This document shows positions 16,860 to 24,101 of a stretch of DNA of 64,000 nucleotides, one piece after another. Origin of the DNA: Amycolatopsis dendrobii. Its GTDB lineage: Bacteria; Actinomycetota; Actinomycetes; Mycobacteriales; Pseudonocardiaceae. Each line of letters starts with the position of its first letter. Within the stretch, counting starts at the first letter, position 1. The stretch lies in NCBI RefSeq assembly GCF_014145675.1, contig NZ_JACGZW010000016.1, positions 1 to 64,000 on the forward strand, written 5' to 3'. The position numbers were made by a program, and so were the translations under genes. The notes under the pieces were generated by a model. The model was not told the DNA's origin and did no database searches. It worked only from the letters and a program-made list of their open reading frames with translations.

Positions 16860-18358
16860 GCGCGCCGGTAGTGCAGGCGGACGGCGTCGGGAAGCGGTAC
16901 GGGCCGACCGTGGCGCTGCACGACGTCAGCCTCACCGTGCGGCCCGGCGAGTCACACGCACTCGTCGGCCGCAACGGGGCGGGCAAGTCCACGCTGGTGT
17001 CCATCCTCACTGGACTGTCCGAAACGGACACCGGCAGCGTTTCCTTCGGTGGCGTACCGGCGCCTTCTTTGTCCAAACAGGACGACTGGAAGGCGCACGT
17101 GGCGTGCGTGTACCAGCACGCGATGGTGGTGCCGCAGCTGACCGTCGCGGAGAATCTGTTCCTGAACCGGCAAGCCAGGGGCGGATTCGCGATCGGCTGG
17201 AAGAAGCTGCGCCGTCAAGCTCGGGAGCTGCTGGACTCGTGGGACGTCCGGGTCGATGTGGACACTCCGGCGGGCGATCTGTCCGTTGAGGACCGTCAGT
17301 TCGTCGAGATCGCTCGTGCGTTGAGTTACGGCGCCCGGTTCATCGTGCTGGACGAACCGACTGCGCAGCTGGACAGCCAGGCCATCGAACGGCTTTTCGA
17401 GCGCATGCGGCAGATGCAGGAGAACGGCGTCACCTTCCTGTTCATCTCGCACCATCTGCACGAGGTTTACGAGGTGTGCCAAGCGGTTACCGTCCTGCGC
17501 GACGCCCGGCATGTGCTCACCGCACCCGTCTCCGAGGTCAGCCGGGCGGCACTGGTCGACGCGATGACGGGGGAGCAGGGCGGCCTTGCCGTCCGAGACG
17601 CAGCGACCCGCGATCCCCTCGCGGTGGATGCCGAAGAAGTGCTCGCCGTAGACGACTTGTCCGGCGACGGCTTCCACGGTGTCTCCTTGCGGGTCCACCG
17701 TGGCGAAGTCGTCGGTCTCGCCGGAAGCAACGCCAGCGGCAAACACCAGGTAGCCGAGACGGTCTACGGCCTGCGCAAGCCAACCTCGGGAACCGTTGCG
17801 GTAAACGGAAAACGCTTGCCCTCCGGCGACATTCCCGCCGCCCTGCGCGCAGGCATCGGCTGTGTCCCGCGGGACCGGCACCACGAAGGCCTGGTGCTGG
17901 AACACTCCATTATGGACAACGCGACCCTGTCGGTGCTCGATCGAATGGGCCGCGGCGGCCTGGCGTCCCCGAAGGTCCGCCGCGAACGCGGATCGCGCGC
18001 ACTGACCGACTACGACATCGTGGCGGCCAGCCCGGACCAGCCGGTTTCGGATCTGTCCGGCGGAAACCAGCAGAAAGTCGTGCTCGCCAGGGCGCTGGAG
18101 AGCGATCCGCGCGTGGTGGTGCTGATCAACCCCACCGCAGGAGTGGATGTGAAGTCGAAGGAGGCCCTGCTCGCGGTCGTGGACCGGGTGCGGGCCGAGG
18201 GGAAGGCGGTGCTGCTCGTGAGCGACGAGCTGGACGACCTGCGCCTGGCCGACCGGGTGCTGGTTTTGCGCGCCGGCGAGGTGGCCGCCGTTCACCAGGC
18301 CGGCTGGTCCGACGGGGACCTGGTGGCGGATATCGAAGGAGTCGGGCTCCATGACTGA
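16856..18358 (+). CDS. Sugar ABC transporter ATP-binding protein, two nucleotide-binding domains
   Basis: 500 aa, tandem ABC domains as in RbsA/XylG. Domain 1 has GRNGAGKST and Walker B FIVLDEPTAQLD, with a rather weak signature LSVEDRQ. Domain 2 has a degenerate Walker A (GSNASGKHQ) but a proper LSGGNQQK and VLINPTAGVD; asymmetry of this kind is usual in the family. It powers the permease encoded next, whose ATG lies inside the last codons of this gene (8-nt overlap). The GTG start overlaps the binding-protein stop. Function is certain at the family level; substrate follows from the cluster. Confidence 0.93.
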   Translation: MSAPVVQADGVGKRYGPTVALHDVSLTVRPGESHALVGRNGAGKSTLVSILTGLSETDTGSVSFGGVPAPSLSKQDDWKAHVACVYQHAMVVPQLTVAENLFLNRQARGGFAIGWKKLRRQARELLDSWDVRVDVDTPAGDLSVEDRQFVEIARALSYGARFIVLDEPTAQLDSQAIERLFERMRQMQENGVTFLFISHHLHEVYEVCQAVTVLRDARHVLTAPVSEVSRAALVDAMTGEQGGLAVRDAATRDPLAVDAEEVLAVDDLSGDGFHGVSLRVHRGEVVGLAGSNASGKHQVAETVYGLRKPTSGTVAVNGKRLPSGDIPAALRAGIGCVPRDRHHEGLVLEHSIMDNATLSVLDRMGRGGLASPKVRRERGSRALTDYDIVAASPDQPVSDLSGGNQQKVVLARALESDPRVVVLINPTAGVDVKSKEALLAVVDRVRAEGKAVLLVSDELDDLRLADRVLVLRAGEVAAVHQAGWSDGDLVADIEGVGLHD

Positions 18359-19367
18359 CCTGATGAGCGACCCGCAGACGGCGCTGCCCGCGGTACGGGC
18401 GAAGCGCCGGAAATCGGCGTGGCTGCGCGAACTGGCGCTGCTGCCCGCGCTCGTGGTGGTGTTCGTGATCGGCGGGCTGATCAGCGACACGTTCTTCACC
18501 TTCGACAACATCATCAGCATCCTTTCCGCGGCGGCCGCGTTGTCGCTCGTCGTGCTGGGCGAATCGCTGGTGCTGCTGACCGGCAAGTTCGACCTGTCGC
18601 TGGAATCCACGATGGGCATCGCCCCCGCGATCGGCGCGATGCTGGTCATTCCCGCGGCGTCTTCCGGCTTCGGCACCGAATGGCCCTCGGCGCTCGGCCT
18701 GGTGGCGATCCCCGTGGTGGGCGCCCTGATCGGCTTCGTGAACGGCTTCCTGATCGTGAAGCTGAAGCTGAACGCGTTCATCGTGACGCTGGCGATGCTG
18801 ACGGTCCTGCGCGGAACCCAGATCGGCACGACGAACGGCAAGACGCTGTTCGACCAGCTCGACGCGTTCACCGCGCTGGCGACCACGACCTTCGCCGGCT
18901 TGCCGATGTCGGTGTGGCTCGCGGCGGCCCTGTTCGTGCTCTTCGGGCTTGGCCTGCGCTACCACCGAGTGGGCCGCTCCCTGTACGCGATCGGCGGCAA
19001 CCGAGAAGCGGCGCGGGCCGCCGGTATCCGAGTGGACCGGATCTCGTGGGCGGTGTTCGTGGTGGCCGGGGTCCTGGCTGCCATCGGCGGCCTCGCGTAC
19101 ACCGGCTACGTCGGCGCCCTCGGCGCTGACCAGGGCGACGGTTTGATCCTCCAGGTCTTCGCCGCGGCAGTAATCGGCGGCGTTTCACTGGACGGCGGCC
19201 GGGGCACGCTGGTCGGGGCGCTGACTGGGGTGCTGTTGCTGCAGTCGGTGGACAGCCTGCTGCGCATCGCCCAGGTACCGGCGGAATGGCTGAAGGCGAT
19301 TTACGGCGGGATCATTCTGATCGCGTTGATCATCAGCCGGTATGCGGGCGGAAAGCCCCAGACCTGA
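18351..19367 (+). CDS. Sugar ABC transporter permease
   Basis: 338 aa with about eight to ten hydrophobic segments, belonging to the RbsC/XylH permease family. Landmarks are LLTGKFDLSLESTMGIAPAIGAM, the YAIGGNREAARAAGIRVDR loop that contacts the ATPase, and AAVIGGVSLDGGRGTLVGALTGVLLLQ near the C-terminus. The gene overlaps the ATPase gene by 8 nt and is the last gene of the first fucose operon. After it comes a 734-bp non-coding stretch with two tandem repeat arrays before the regulator. Confidence 0.93.
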   Translation: MTDLMSDPQTALPAVRAKRRKSAWLRELALLPALVVVFVIGGLISDTFFTFDNIISILSAAAALSLVVLGESLVLLTGKFDLSLESTMGIAPAIGAMLVIPAASSGFGTEWPSALGLVAIPVVGALIGFVNGFLIVKLKLNAFIVTLAMLTVLRGTQIGTTNGKTLFDQLDAFTALATTTFAGLPMSVWLAAALFVLFGLGLRYHRVGRSLYAIGGNREAARAAGIRVDRISWAVFVVAGVLAAIGGLAYTGYVGALGADQGDGLILQVFAAAVIGGVSLDGGRGTLVGALTGVLLLQSVDSLLRIAQVPAEWLKAIYGGIILIALIISRYAGGKPQT

Positions 19368-19466
19368 TCGGCGGAGGTTCGGTGATCATCCGACCTTCTG
19401 GGGGCGTTGGCTCGGTGGACGGGCGATGGGCTGGTGCGGTGGTCGGCCGGATGGGCGGCCCAGGCG

Positions 19467-19682
19467 GCTTGGTCGGCGTGGGTGGCTTGGTTGGCTGGGG
19501 TGGCTCGGTTGGCGGGTGTGGCTTGGTTGGCCGGGGTGGCTCGGTTCGCGGGAGCGGCTCGGTTAGCGGGTGCGGCTTGGTTGGCGGGTGCGGCTTGGTT
19601 GGCGGGTGCGGCTTGGTTGGCTGGGGTGGCTCGGTTGGCCGGAGTGGCTCGGCCGTTCGGGGCGGCTCAGTTCGTCGGGGTG
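19467..19682 (+). repeat. 18-bp minisatellite, about 12 units
   Basis: Units start at 19467 and then every 18 bp to 19665; the most common unit is GCTTGGTTGGCGGGTGCG. Two adjacent units (19575 and 19593) are identical; the others differ at a few positions. The + strand is strongly G/T-rich with closely spaced GG and GGGG runs. Both strands stay open in several frames because 18 is a multiple of three, but no credible gene covers it. Confidence 0.9.
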
Positions 19683-19768
19683 ACCGGGCCAGCCTGGGCG
19701 ACCAGGGTGCCTCGAGCGGTCCGGTCGGCTCGACGGCCGATATGGCGGACGACTCGGCGGGGAGGTTC

Positions 19769-20082
19769 ATGAAGGGCCCCTCTATTCCGCCCGTCGGCGA
19801 ACGAATCCCCGCCGCTTCGACCGAGCGCGCGCGATGGGTCCCTTCGCCCTCCCCAATTCGGAGCGTGCCGGTCACCAAACCGCCCGATGCGCGAAAGTCC
19901 CCCTCGCTCCGGCCAGGCGTGCGCGATGGGTCCCGTCGCTGCGACGGTCATGGCGTGAAGGGTCCCCTCACTCCTGCCGTGCAGGCGCGAAAGTCCCCGT
20001 CGCGTCAGCCGAACAAAAGCGAAGGGTCCCTTCACTCCTGCCCGCAAGGAATGAAGGGACCCGTCACTGCAACTAACCGCCC
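19769..20082. repeat. 31-32-bp degenerate tandem array with palindromic cores, about 10 units
   Basis: Cores resembling GCGAAGGGTCCCTTCAC start at 19891, 19923, 19955, 19987, 20019 and 20051, exactly 32 nt apart; older-looking units lie near 19769, 19801 and 19831. Each core is close to self-complementary, and changes in one arm are not always matched in the other. No gene is seen inside it, and the GntR gene stops 20 nt to its right. Confidence 0.85.
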
Positions 20083-20101
20083 CGCAGCCGTCGTCGTCCG
20101 G

Positions 20102-20818
20102 TCAGGAAGCCGCAGGCTCGGCCTCATCGCCGGGCGCGTCGTCTTCGACCAGGGTGCTTCGCAACCACTGCTCCACTCCGGCGACGTGCACTGTCGCCCA
20201 CGAGCGGGCCAGTTCTGGTTCCCGCGCGGCGATCGCGTCGTAGATCGCGGCGTGTTGTTCGCGGGTCCGGGCTACCGCGCCTTCCTGGGTGAGGCCGCGC
20301 CAGATCCGGGCTCGCGCGGTCGGGCCGGAGAGGCTTTCGAGCAGCGAGCACAGCACCGGGTTGCCCGAACCGTCCGCGATCTTGCGGTGGAACTGCAAAT
20401 CGTTGGCCACGAGCGCCTCGACGGTCGGCGATTCCTCCAGTTCGCCGAGCAGCGCGCCGAGTTCGGCGACGTCCTCGTCGCGCATGTGCAGCGCCGCCAT
20501 CGCGGTGGCCGCTGGTTCCAGAATCCGCCGCACGGCAAGGAAATCGAGCACGGTGTCGTCGCGGTGAAAGTCGACCACGAAGGTCATCGCGTCCAGCAGC
20601 AGGTTCGGTTCCAGGCTGGTGACGTACGTGCCGTCGCCCTGACGCACGTCCAGCACCCGGATCAGGCACAGCGCCTTCACCGCTTCCCGCAGCGAACTGC
20701 GGGAAAGCCCCAGCCGCTGCGCGAGCTCGGCCTCCTTGGGGAGCCGGTCGCCGGGGGCCAGCTCGCCCGAAATGATCATGTCCTTGATCTTGTCGATCGC
20801 GACATCGGTGACGGGCAT
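20102..20818 (-). CDS. GntR-family regulator (FCD), probable controller of the fucose cluster
   Basis: 238 aa. The N-terminal winged helix (GELAPGDRLPKEAELAQRLGLSRSSLREAVKAL) is followed by an FCD effector domain with probable metal-pocket residues in NDLQFHRKIADGSGN and REQHAAIYDAI. FCD regulators typically respond to organic or sugar acids and repress. It is divergent from the mutarotase gene, and the 74-bp spacer contains a 15-bp sequence matching at 12 of 15 positions to the perfect dyad in front of the FAH hydrolase gene. It therefore probably controls both arms. The effector may be a deoxysugar acid such as L-fuconate; this is inference. Confidence 0.88.
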   Translation of the reverse strand: MPVTDVAIDKIKDMIISGELAPGDRLPKEAELAQRLGLSRSSLREAVKALCLIRVLDVRQGDGTYVTSLEPNLLLDAMTFVVDFHRDDTVLDFLAVRRILEPAATAMAALHMRDEDVAELGALLGELEESPTVEALVANDLQFHRKIADGSGNPVLCSLLESLSGPTARARIWRGLTQEGAVARTREQHAAIYDAIAAREPELARSWATVHVAGVEQWLRSTLVEDDAPGDEAEPAAS

Positions 20819-20838
20819 CGGGACCGCCCTCCCTGCAG

Positions 20839-20853
20839 AGACCTCGGATGTTT
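20839..20853. promoter_or_regulatory. Second copy of the fucose-cluster dyad
   Basis: AGACCTCGGATGTTT matches ATACATCGGATGTAT (12820-12834) at 12 of 15 positions and lies between the divergent regulator and mutarotase genes. Confidence 0.6.
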
Positions 20854-20892
20854 ACCCCCTACAGCGTGCCACGACTCCCGTCAGGAGGAACG

Positions 20893-21225
20893 ATGACCCA
20901 CGGCCCGGCACCGCACACGGTCGCATTGCGCACCCGGCTCAAGCCCGGAATGGAGAAAACCTACGAGGAGGTGCACGCGGTGATCCCGCAGGACCTGGAT
21001 ACCGCTCTGCGCCGAGCCGGCGTGCGGTCGTGGCGGATCTGGCGCGACGGGCTCGACCTGTTCCACTTCGTCGAGGTCGACGATTTCGAGCGAATGCGCG
21101 CGAAACTCGCTGGCGACCCGGCCGACATCGCGTGGCAGAAGCGGATCAACGAACTGCTCGACCTCGACCACTCCGACGTCGCGCACGGCCTCGGGCTGGT
21201 GTGGCAACTCCCGGCGGAGGCGTGA
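20893..21225 (+). CDS. L-rhamnose/L-fucose mutarotase family protein
   Basis: 110 aa, the length of the RhaM-type mutarotases (ferredoxin-like alpha/beta barrel dimers) that interconvert sugar anomers. Visible landmarks are RLKPGMEKTYEEVHAVI at the N-terminus, WRIWRDGLDLFHFVEVDDF and DIAWQKRINELL. The ATG follows AGGAGGAACG. In this cluster it would supply the L-fucose anomer used by the dehydrogenase encoded next, whose GTG overlaps its stop. The family also includes rhamnose mutarotases, so the sugar is inferred from context. Confidence 0.85.
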   Translation: MTHGPAPHTVALRTRLKPGMEKTYEEVHAVIPQDLDTALRRAGVRSWRIWRDGLDLFHFVEVDDFERMRAKLAGDPADIAWQKRINELLDLDHSDVAHGLGLVWQLPAEA

Positions 21226-22196
21226 CCGTGGACCTTCCTCCGCTGGGACTCGGCGGCGCGCAACTGGGCAACCTCTACCACGCGGTGCCGGACGAAACCG
21301 CGGCGGCGAGCGTGCGGCGGGCGTGGGACGAGGGGATTCGCTATTTCGACACCGCGCCGCACTACGGGCTTGGGCTGTCCGAACGCAGGCTCGGAGCCGC
21401 GCTGGCCGCGTATCCGCGCGCAGAATATGTCCTGTCCACGAAAGTGGGCCGAGTCCTGGAACCGCGTGCGGTGGCTCCCGGTGAACGAGACGATCAGGGC
21501 TTCGACGTCCCGGGGACTTACCGGCGCCGTTGGGATTTCAGCCGCGACGGGGTGTTGCGTTCGCTGGAATCGAGCCTGAACCGGCTGGGCCTCGACCGCG
21601 TCGATCTCGTGTACGTGCACGATCCGGACGATCATTTCGAGGAAGCGATCGCGGGTGCGTTTCCGGCGTTGCTGGAGTTGCGGGAGCAGGGCGTCGTGGG
21701 CGCGATCGGAGCCGGGATGAACCAGGCCCCGATGCTCGCGGAATTCGTGCGCCGGTTCGATCTCGACCACGTCCTGATGGCCGGTCGCTACACCTTGCTG
21801 AACCAGCCGGCACTGGACGAGTTGTTGCCGCTGTGCGTCGAACGCGGCGTCGGCGTCGTGGCCGGAGGGGTGTTCAACGGTGGAATTCTCGCCACTGAAC
21901 AACCCGGCGTTATTTACGATTACGCGGCTGCGCCGACGGATCTCGTTGAAAAGGCGCAGAAGATCGCGGAAATCTGTGCGCGGCATGGTGTCTCGCTGCC
22001 AGAGGCCGCGCTCGCGTTGCCGCGCACGCACCCGGCGGTGGTGTCGGTGGTCGTCGGAGCGCACGACGCCGAGCAAGTGTCGCTGAACGTTCGCCGGGCA
22101 GCGGCGACTATCCCAGCCGTACTGTGGGACGACCTCGCCGACGCCGGCCTGCTGCGGTCGGCCGCCCGCCCCGTCGTGTCCGGAGGAACCCCGTGA
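21222..22196 (+). CDS. Aldo/keto reductase, probable L-fucose (aldose) 1-dehydrogenase
   Basis: 324 aa (beta/alpha)8 aldo-keto reductase. It has the N-terminal LPPLGLGGAQLGNLY, catalytic Asp/Tyr in RYFDTAPHYGLGLSERRLG, Lys in YVLSTKVGR and His in LVYVHDPDD. This subgroup (D-threo-aldose 1-dehydrogenase type) oxidises aldoses such as L-fucose to the lactone with NAD(P). The following gene encodes an amidohydrolase-fold lactonase, matching the next step. GTGA overlaps occur at both ends, so translation is coupled along the operon. Confidence 0.88.
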   Translation: MTVDLPPLGLGGAQLGNLYHAVPDETAAASVRRAWDEGIRYFDTAPHYGLGLSERRLGAALAAYPRAEYVLSTKVGRVLEPRAVAPGERDDQGFDVPGTYRRRWDFSRDGVLRSLESSLNRLGLDRVDLVYVHDPDDHFEEAIAGAFPALLELREQGVVGAIGAGMNQAPMLAEFVRRFDLDHVLMAGRYTLLNQPALDELLPLCVERGVGVVAGGVFNGGILATEQPGVIYDYAAAPTDLVEKAQKIAEICARHGVSLPEAALALPRTHPAVVSVVVGAHDAEQVSLNVRRAAATIPAVLWDDLADAGLLRSAARPVVSGGTP

Positions 22197-23035
22197 TCGA
22201 CTCACACCACCACCTGTGGGATCCCGCGCGCCGCGAGTACCCGTGGATGTCCGGCGACGCGCTGGCTCCGATCCGCCAGCCGTACACCGTCGACGACCTG
22301 CGCACAGTGACCACTGCGGCGGGCGTCCACGCCACCGTGCTGGTGCAGACCGTCTCGGACGAGGCGGAAACCGCGGAATTCCTCGCCACGGCCGCGTCCG
22401 AGCCAGTGGTGGCCGGCGTCGTCGGCTGGGTCGACCTCGCCGCCCCGGACGTGGCAGACCGGATCGCCCGGCTGCGCGAACTGGGCCCGCTGGTCGGCAT
22501 CCGGCACCAGGTCGAGGACGAACCGGACCCGAACTGGCTGCTGCGCCCGGAAATCCTGCGCGGCCTGACCGCAGTCGGCACTGCGGGCCTGGTCTACGAC
22601 CTGCTGGTGGCACCGGCGCAGCTCGCCTCCGCCCGCCAGGTCGCCGAGCGCTTGCCGGACCTGCGGCTGGTCCTCGACCACGCCGCGAAACCTGGCATCG
22701 CGGCAGGCGAATGGCAGCCGTGGGCGGACGGCGTTGCGTCGCTGGCCGCGCACGACAACGTGCACTGCAAGCTTTCCGGCCTGGTGACGGAAGCCGACTG
22801 GCATGAATGGCAGGTAGGCCATCTGCGTCGCTACGCAGACCACGTTTTCGAGTCGTTCGGCGCGAACCGGGTCATGTTCGGCTCCGACTGGCCAGTGTGC
22901 GAACTGGCGGCAGCCTACGAAGTCGTACTGGACGCGGCGGTGTCGCTGACCGGTGTGCTGAGCGACCCGGAACGACTGGACGTCTTCGAGCGCACGGCGG
23001 CACGGGTATATGAGCTGAAAGATGCGGCGGGCTAA
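22193..23035 (+). CDS. Amidohydrolase-family lactonase, probable L-fuconolactonase
   Basis: 280 aa, amidohydrolase_2 fold. The metal site shows as VIDSHHHLWDP at the N-terminus, a central LDHAAKPGI histidine and RVMFGSDWPVCEL (Asp) near the end. Members of this subgroup hydrolyse sugar lactones such as L-fucono-1,5-lactone or L-rhamnono-1,4-lactone. Together with the dehydrogenase gene it overlaps and the L-fuconate dehydratase in the other operon, it completes lactone to L-fuconate. The GTG follows GGAGG. It converges on the sigma factor gene across a short hairpin. Confidence 0.88.
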   Translation: MIDSHHHLWDPARREYPWMSGDALAPIRQPYTVDDLRTVTTAAGVHATVLVQTVSDEAETAEFLATAASEPVVAGVVGWVDLAAPDVADRIARLRELGPLVGIRHQVEDEPDPNWLLRPEILRGLTAVGTAGLVYDLLVAPAQLASARQVAERLPDLRLVLDHAAKPGIAAGEWQPWADGVASLAAHDNVHCKLSGLVTEADWHEWQVGHLRRYADHVFESFGANRVMFGSDWPVCELAAAYEVVLDAAVSLTGVLSDPERLDVFERTAARVYELKDAAG

Positions 23036-23096
23036 AACCAGATTGCCGCGCGAAGCAGAGCCTGTCGACCGATTCGGCGCTCCGCGGCGGCGTTCC

Positions 23097-23120
23097 AGCC
23101 GTTCGAGTGACGAAACGGCT
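23097..23120. terminator. Hairpin between convergent genes
   Basis: Seven-base arms AGCCGTT and AACGGCT flank a 10-nt loop. The right arm reaches the end of the sigma factor gene. Modest stem, no U-tract. Confidence 0.45.
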
Positions 23121-23776
23121 CAGAAGTCCTGGCCCTGCACCATCTCGCGGAGCTTGGACAGCGCGCGGTGCTGCGTGACGCGGACGTTGCCGGCCGAAAT
23201 GCCGAGCGTTTCGGCCGTCTCGTTCGCACTGAGGCCGACGACGATGCGCAGCGCCAGGATCTCCTGCTGCAGCGGGGCGAGGCGGGTGAGCAGCTCCTGC
23301 AGACGGCTGCCGAGGTCGAGGCGCAGCGCGTGGGATTCCGGCTCGTTGCCGCCGGAGAGCGGGTGTTCCGGAAGCTCGGGCACCGGCTCGGACCGGTCGC
23401 GCGCTACGGCCCGGTAGGCGTCGGCGACTTTGTTGGCCGCGATCGCGTGCACGAGGTAGAGGAAGGAACCGCCGCGGTCCTGGTAGTCGGGAAGGGCCTT
23501 GAGGACGGCCATGCAGACGTCTTGTGCGACGTCGTCGGCGGCGAGGTAGGAGAGGTCGCGGCCGCCCATCCGGGCCCGGCAGTAGCGGGCGACGACCGGG
23601 CGGAGCACGTGCAGCAGGTCGGCGATCGCGGCTTGATCGCCCTGCCCTGCCGCACGTACGAGCGGATCGAGGTCTTCCTTGGTCAGGCGTCCGCCGGACC
23701 GGGGCAGCGTCGCAGGGCTCACGTAGCCCGCGACGCCGGACACCGCAGTACGGGACGTCTTCGACGGTGCTGTCAT
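23120..23776 (-). CDS. ECF sigma factor, SigD/ShbA-like
   Basis: 218 aa. Region 2 is visible as ADLLHVLRPVVARYCRARMG and YLAADDVAQDVCMAVLKALP, and region 4 as LAPLQQEILALRIVVGLSANETAETLGISAGNVRVTQHRALSKLR. The extended N-terminus with DLDPLVRAAGQGDQAAIADLL and the linker rich in Glu/Pro resemble mycobacterial SigD and streptomycete ShbA, which drives the principal sigma gene. Unlike mycobacterial sigD, no anti-sigma gene (RsdA) lies directly downstream; that position is taken by the convergent lactonase gene. ATG start at 23776; the promoter lies in the 325-bp spacer to its right. Confidence 0.88.
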   Translation of the reverse strand: MTAPSKTSRTAVSGVAGYVSPATLPRSGGRLTKEDLDPLVRAAGQGDQAAIADLLHVLRPVVARYCRARMGGRDLSYLAADDVAQDVCMAVLKALPDYQDRGGSFLYLVHAIAANKVADAYRAVARDRSEPVPELPEHPLSGGNEPESHALRLDLGSRLQELLTRLAPLQQEILALRIVVGLSANETAETLGISAGNVRVTQHRALSKLREMVQGQDF

Positions 23777-24101
23777 GGTCGTCTCCCCGGCAACCCTGCG
23801 ACCGTCGCTGTCTTGGGGTCAACACTCTGTGATGTTGCGGTCGCAAGTACTCCGATAGAACGGGGGGAGCACTGCGATCGTTGCGACGCTCCGTAACCTT
23901 AAGCGGCCGGAGGCCGACCGTCCACATTTCAACTACGAATACCCCGTTAGCAGCAGTGGTCTTGACACAAACGAGACCAGCCGACGCACAGTACGAATCC
24001 GGTCTCGCAGCATGTGCGGATGTCCGATTCTGTGCGTCACGAAGAGTGATAGCCGGGTAGCGCAACAGAGAGTGGTCGCACTGCGGGTAGAACGGGTTCC
24101 A
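23777..24101. other. Non-coding spacer with the sigma factor promoter region
   Basis: 325 bp between the sigma factor start and the end of the GtrA-type gene. I see no credible gene, strong hairpin or repeat. Base composition is less GC-rich than its flanks, as expected for a promoter region. Confidence 0.6.

Noticed and set aside
19333-19878. 181-codon minus-strand frame with Pro-Thr-Lys-Pro-His repeats
   Set aside because: The repeated peptide only mirrors the 18-bp minisatellite; there is no ribosome site, and it runs into the permease gene.
19891-20067. Regularly spaced repeats resembling a CRISPR array
   Set aside because: The period is exact (32 nt), but cores are only about 17 nt, differ from unit to unit, and are palindromic; spacers are about 15 nt and no cas gene is near.
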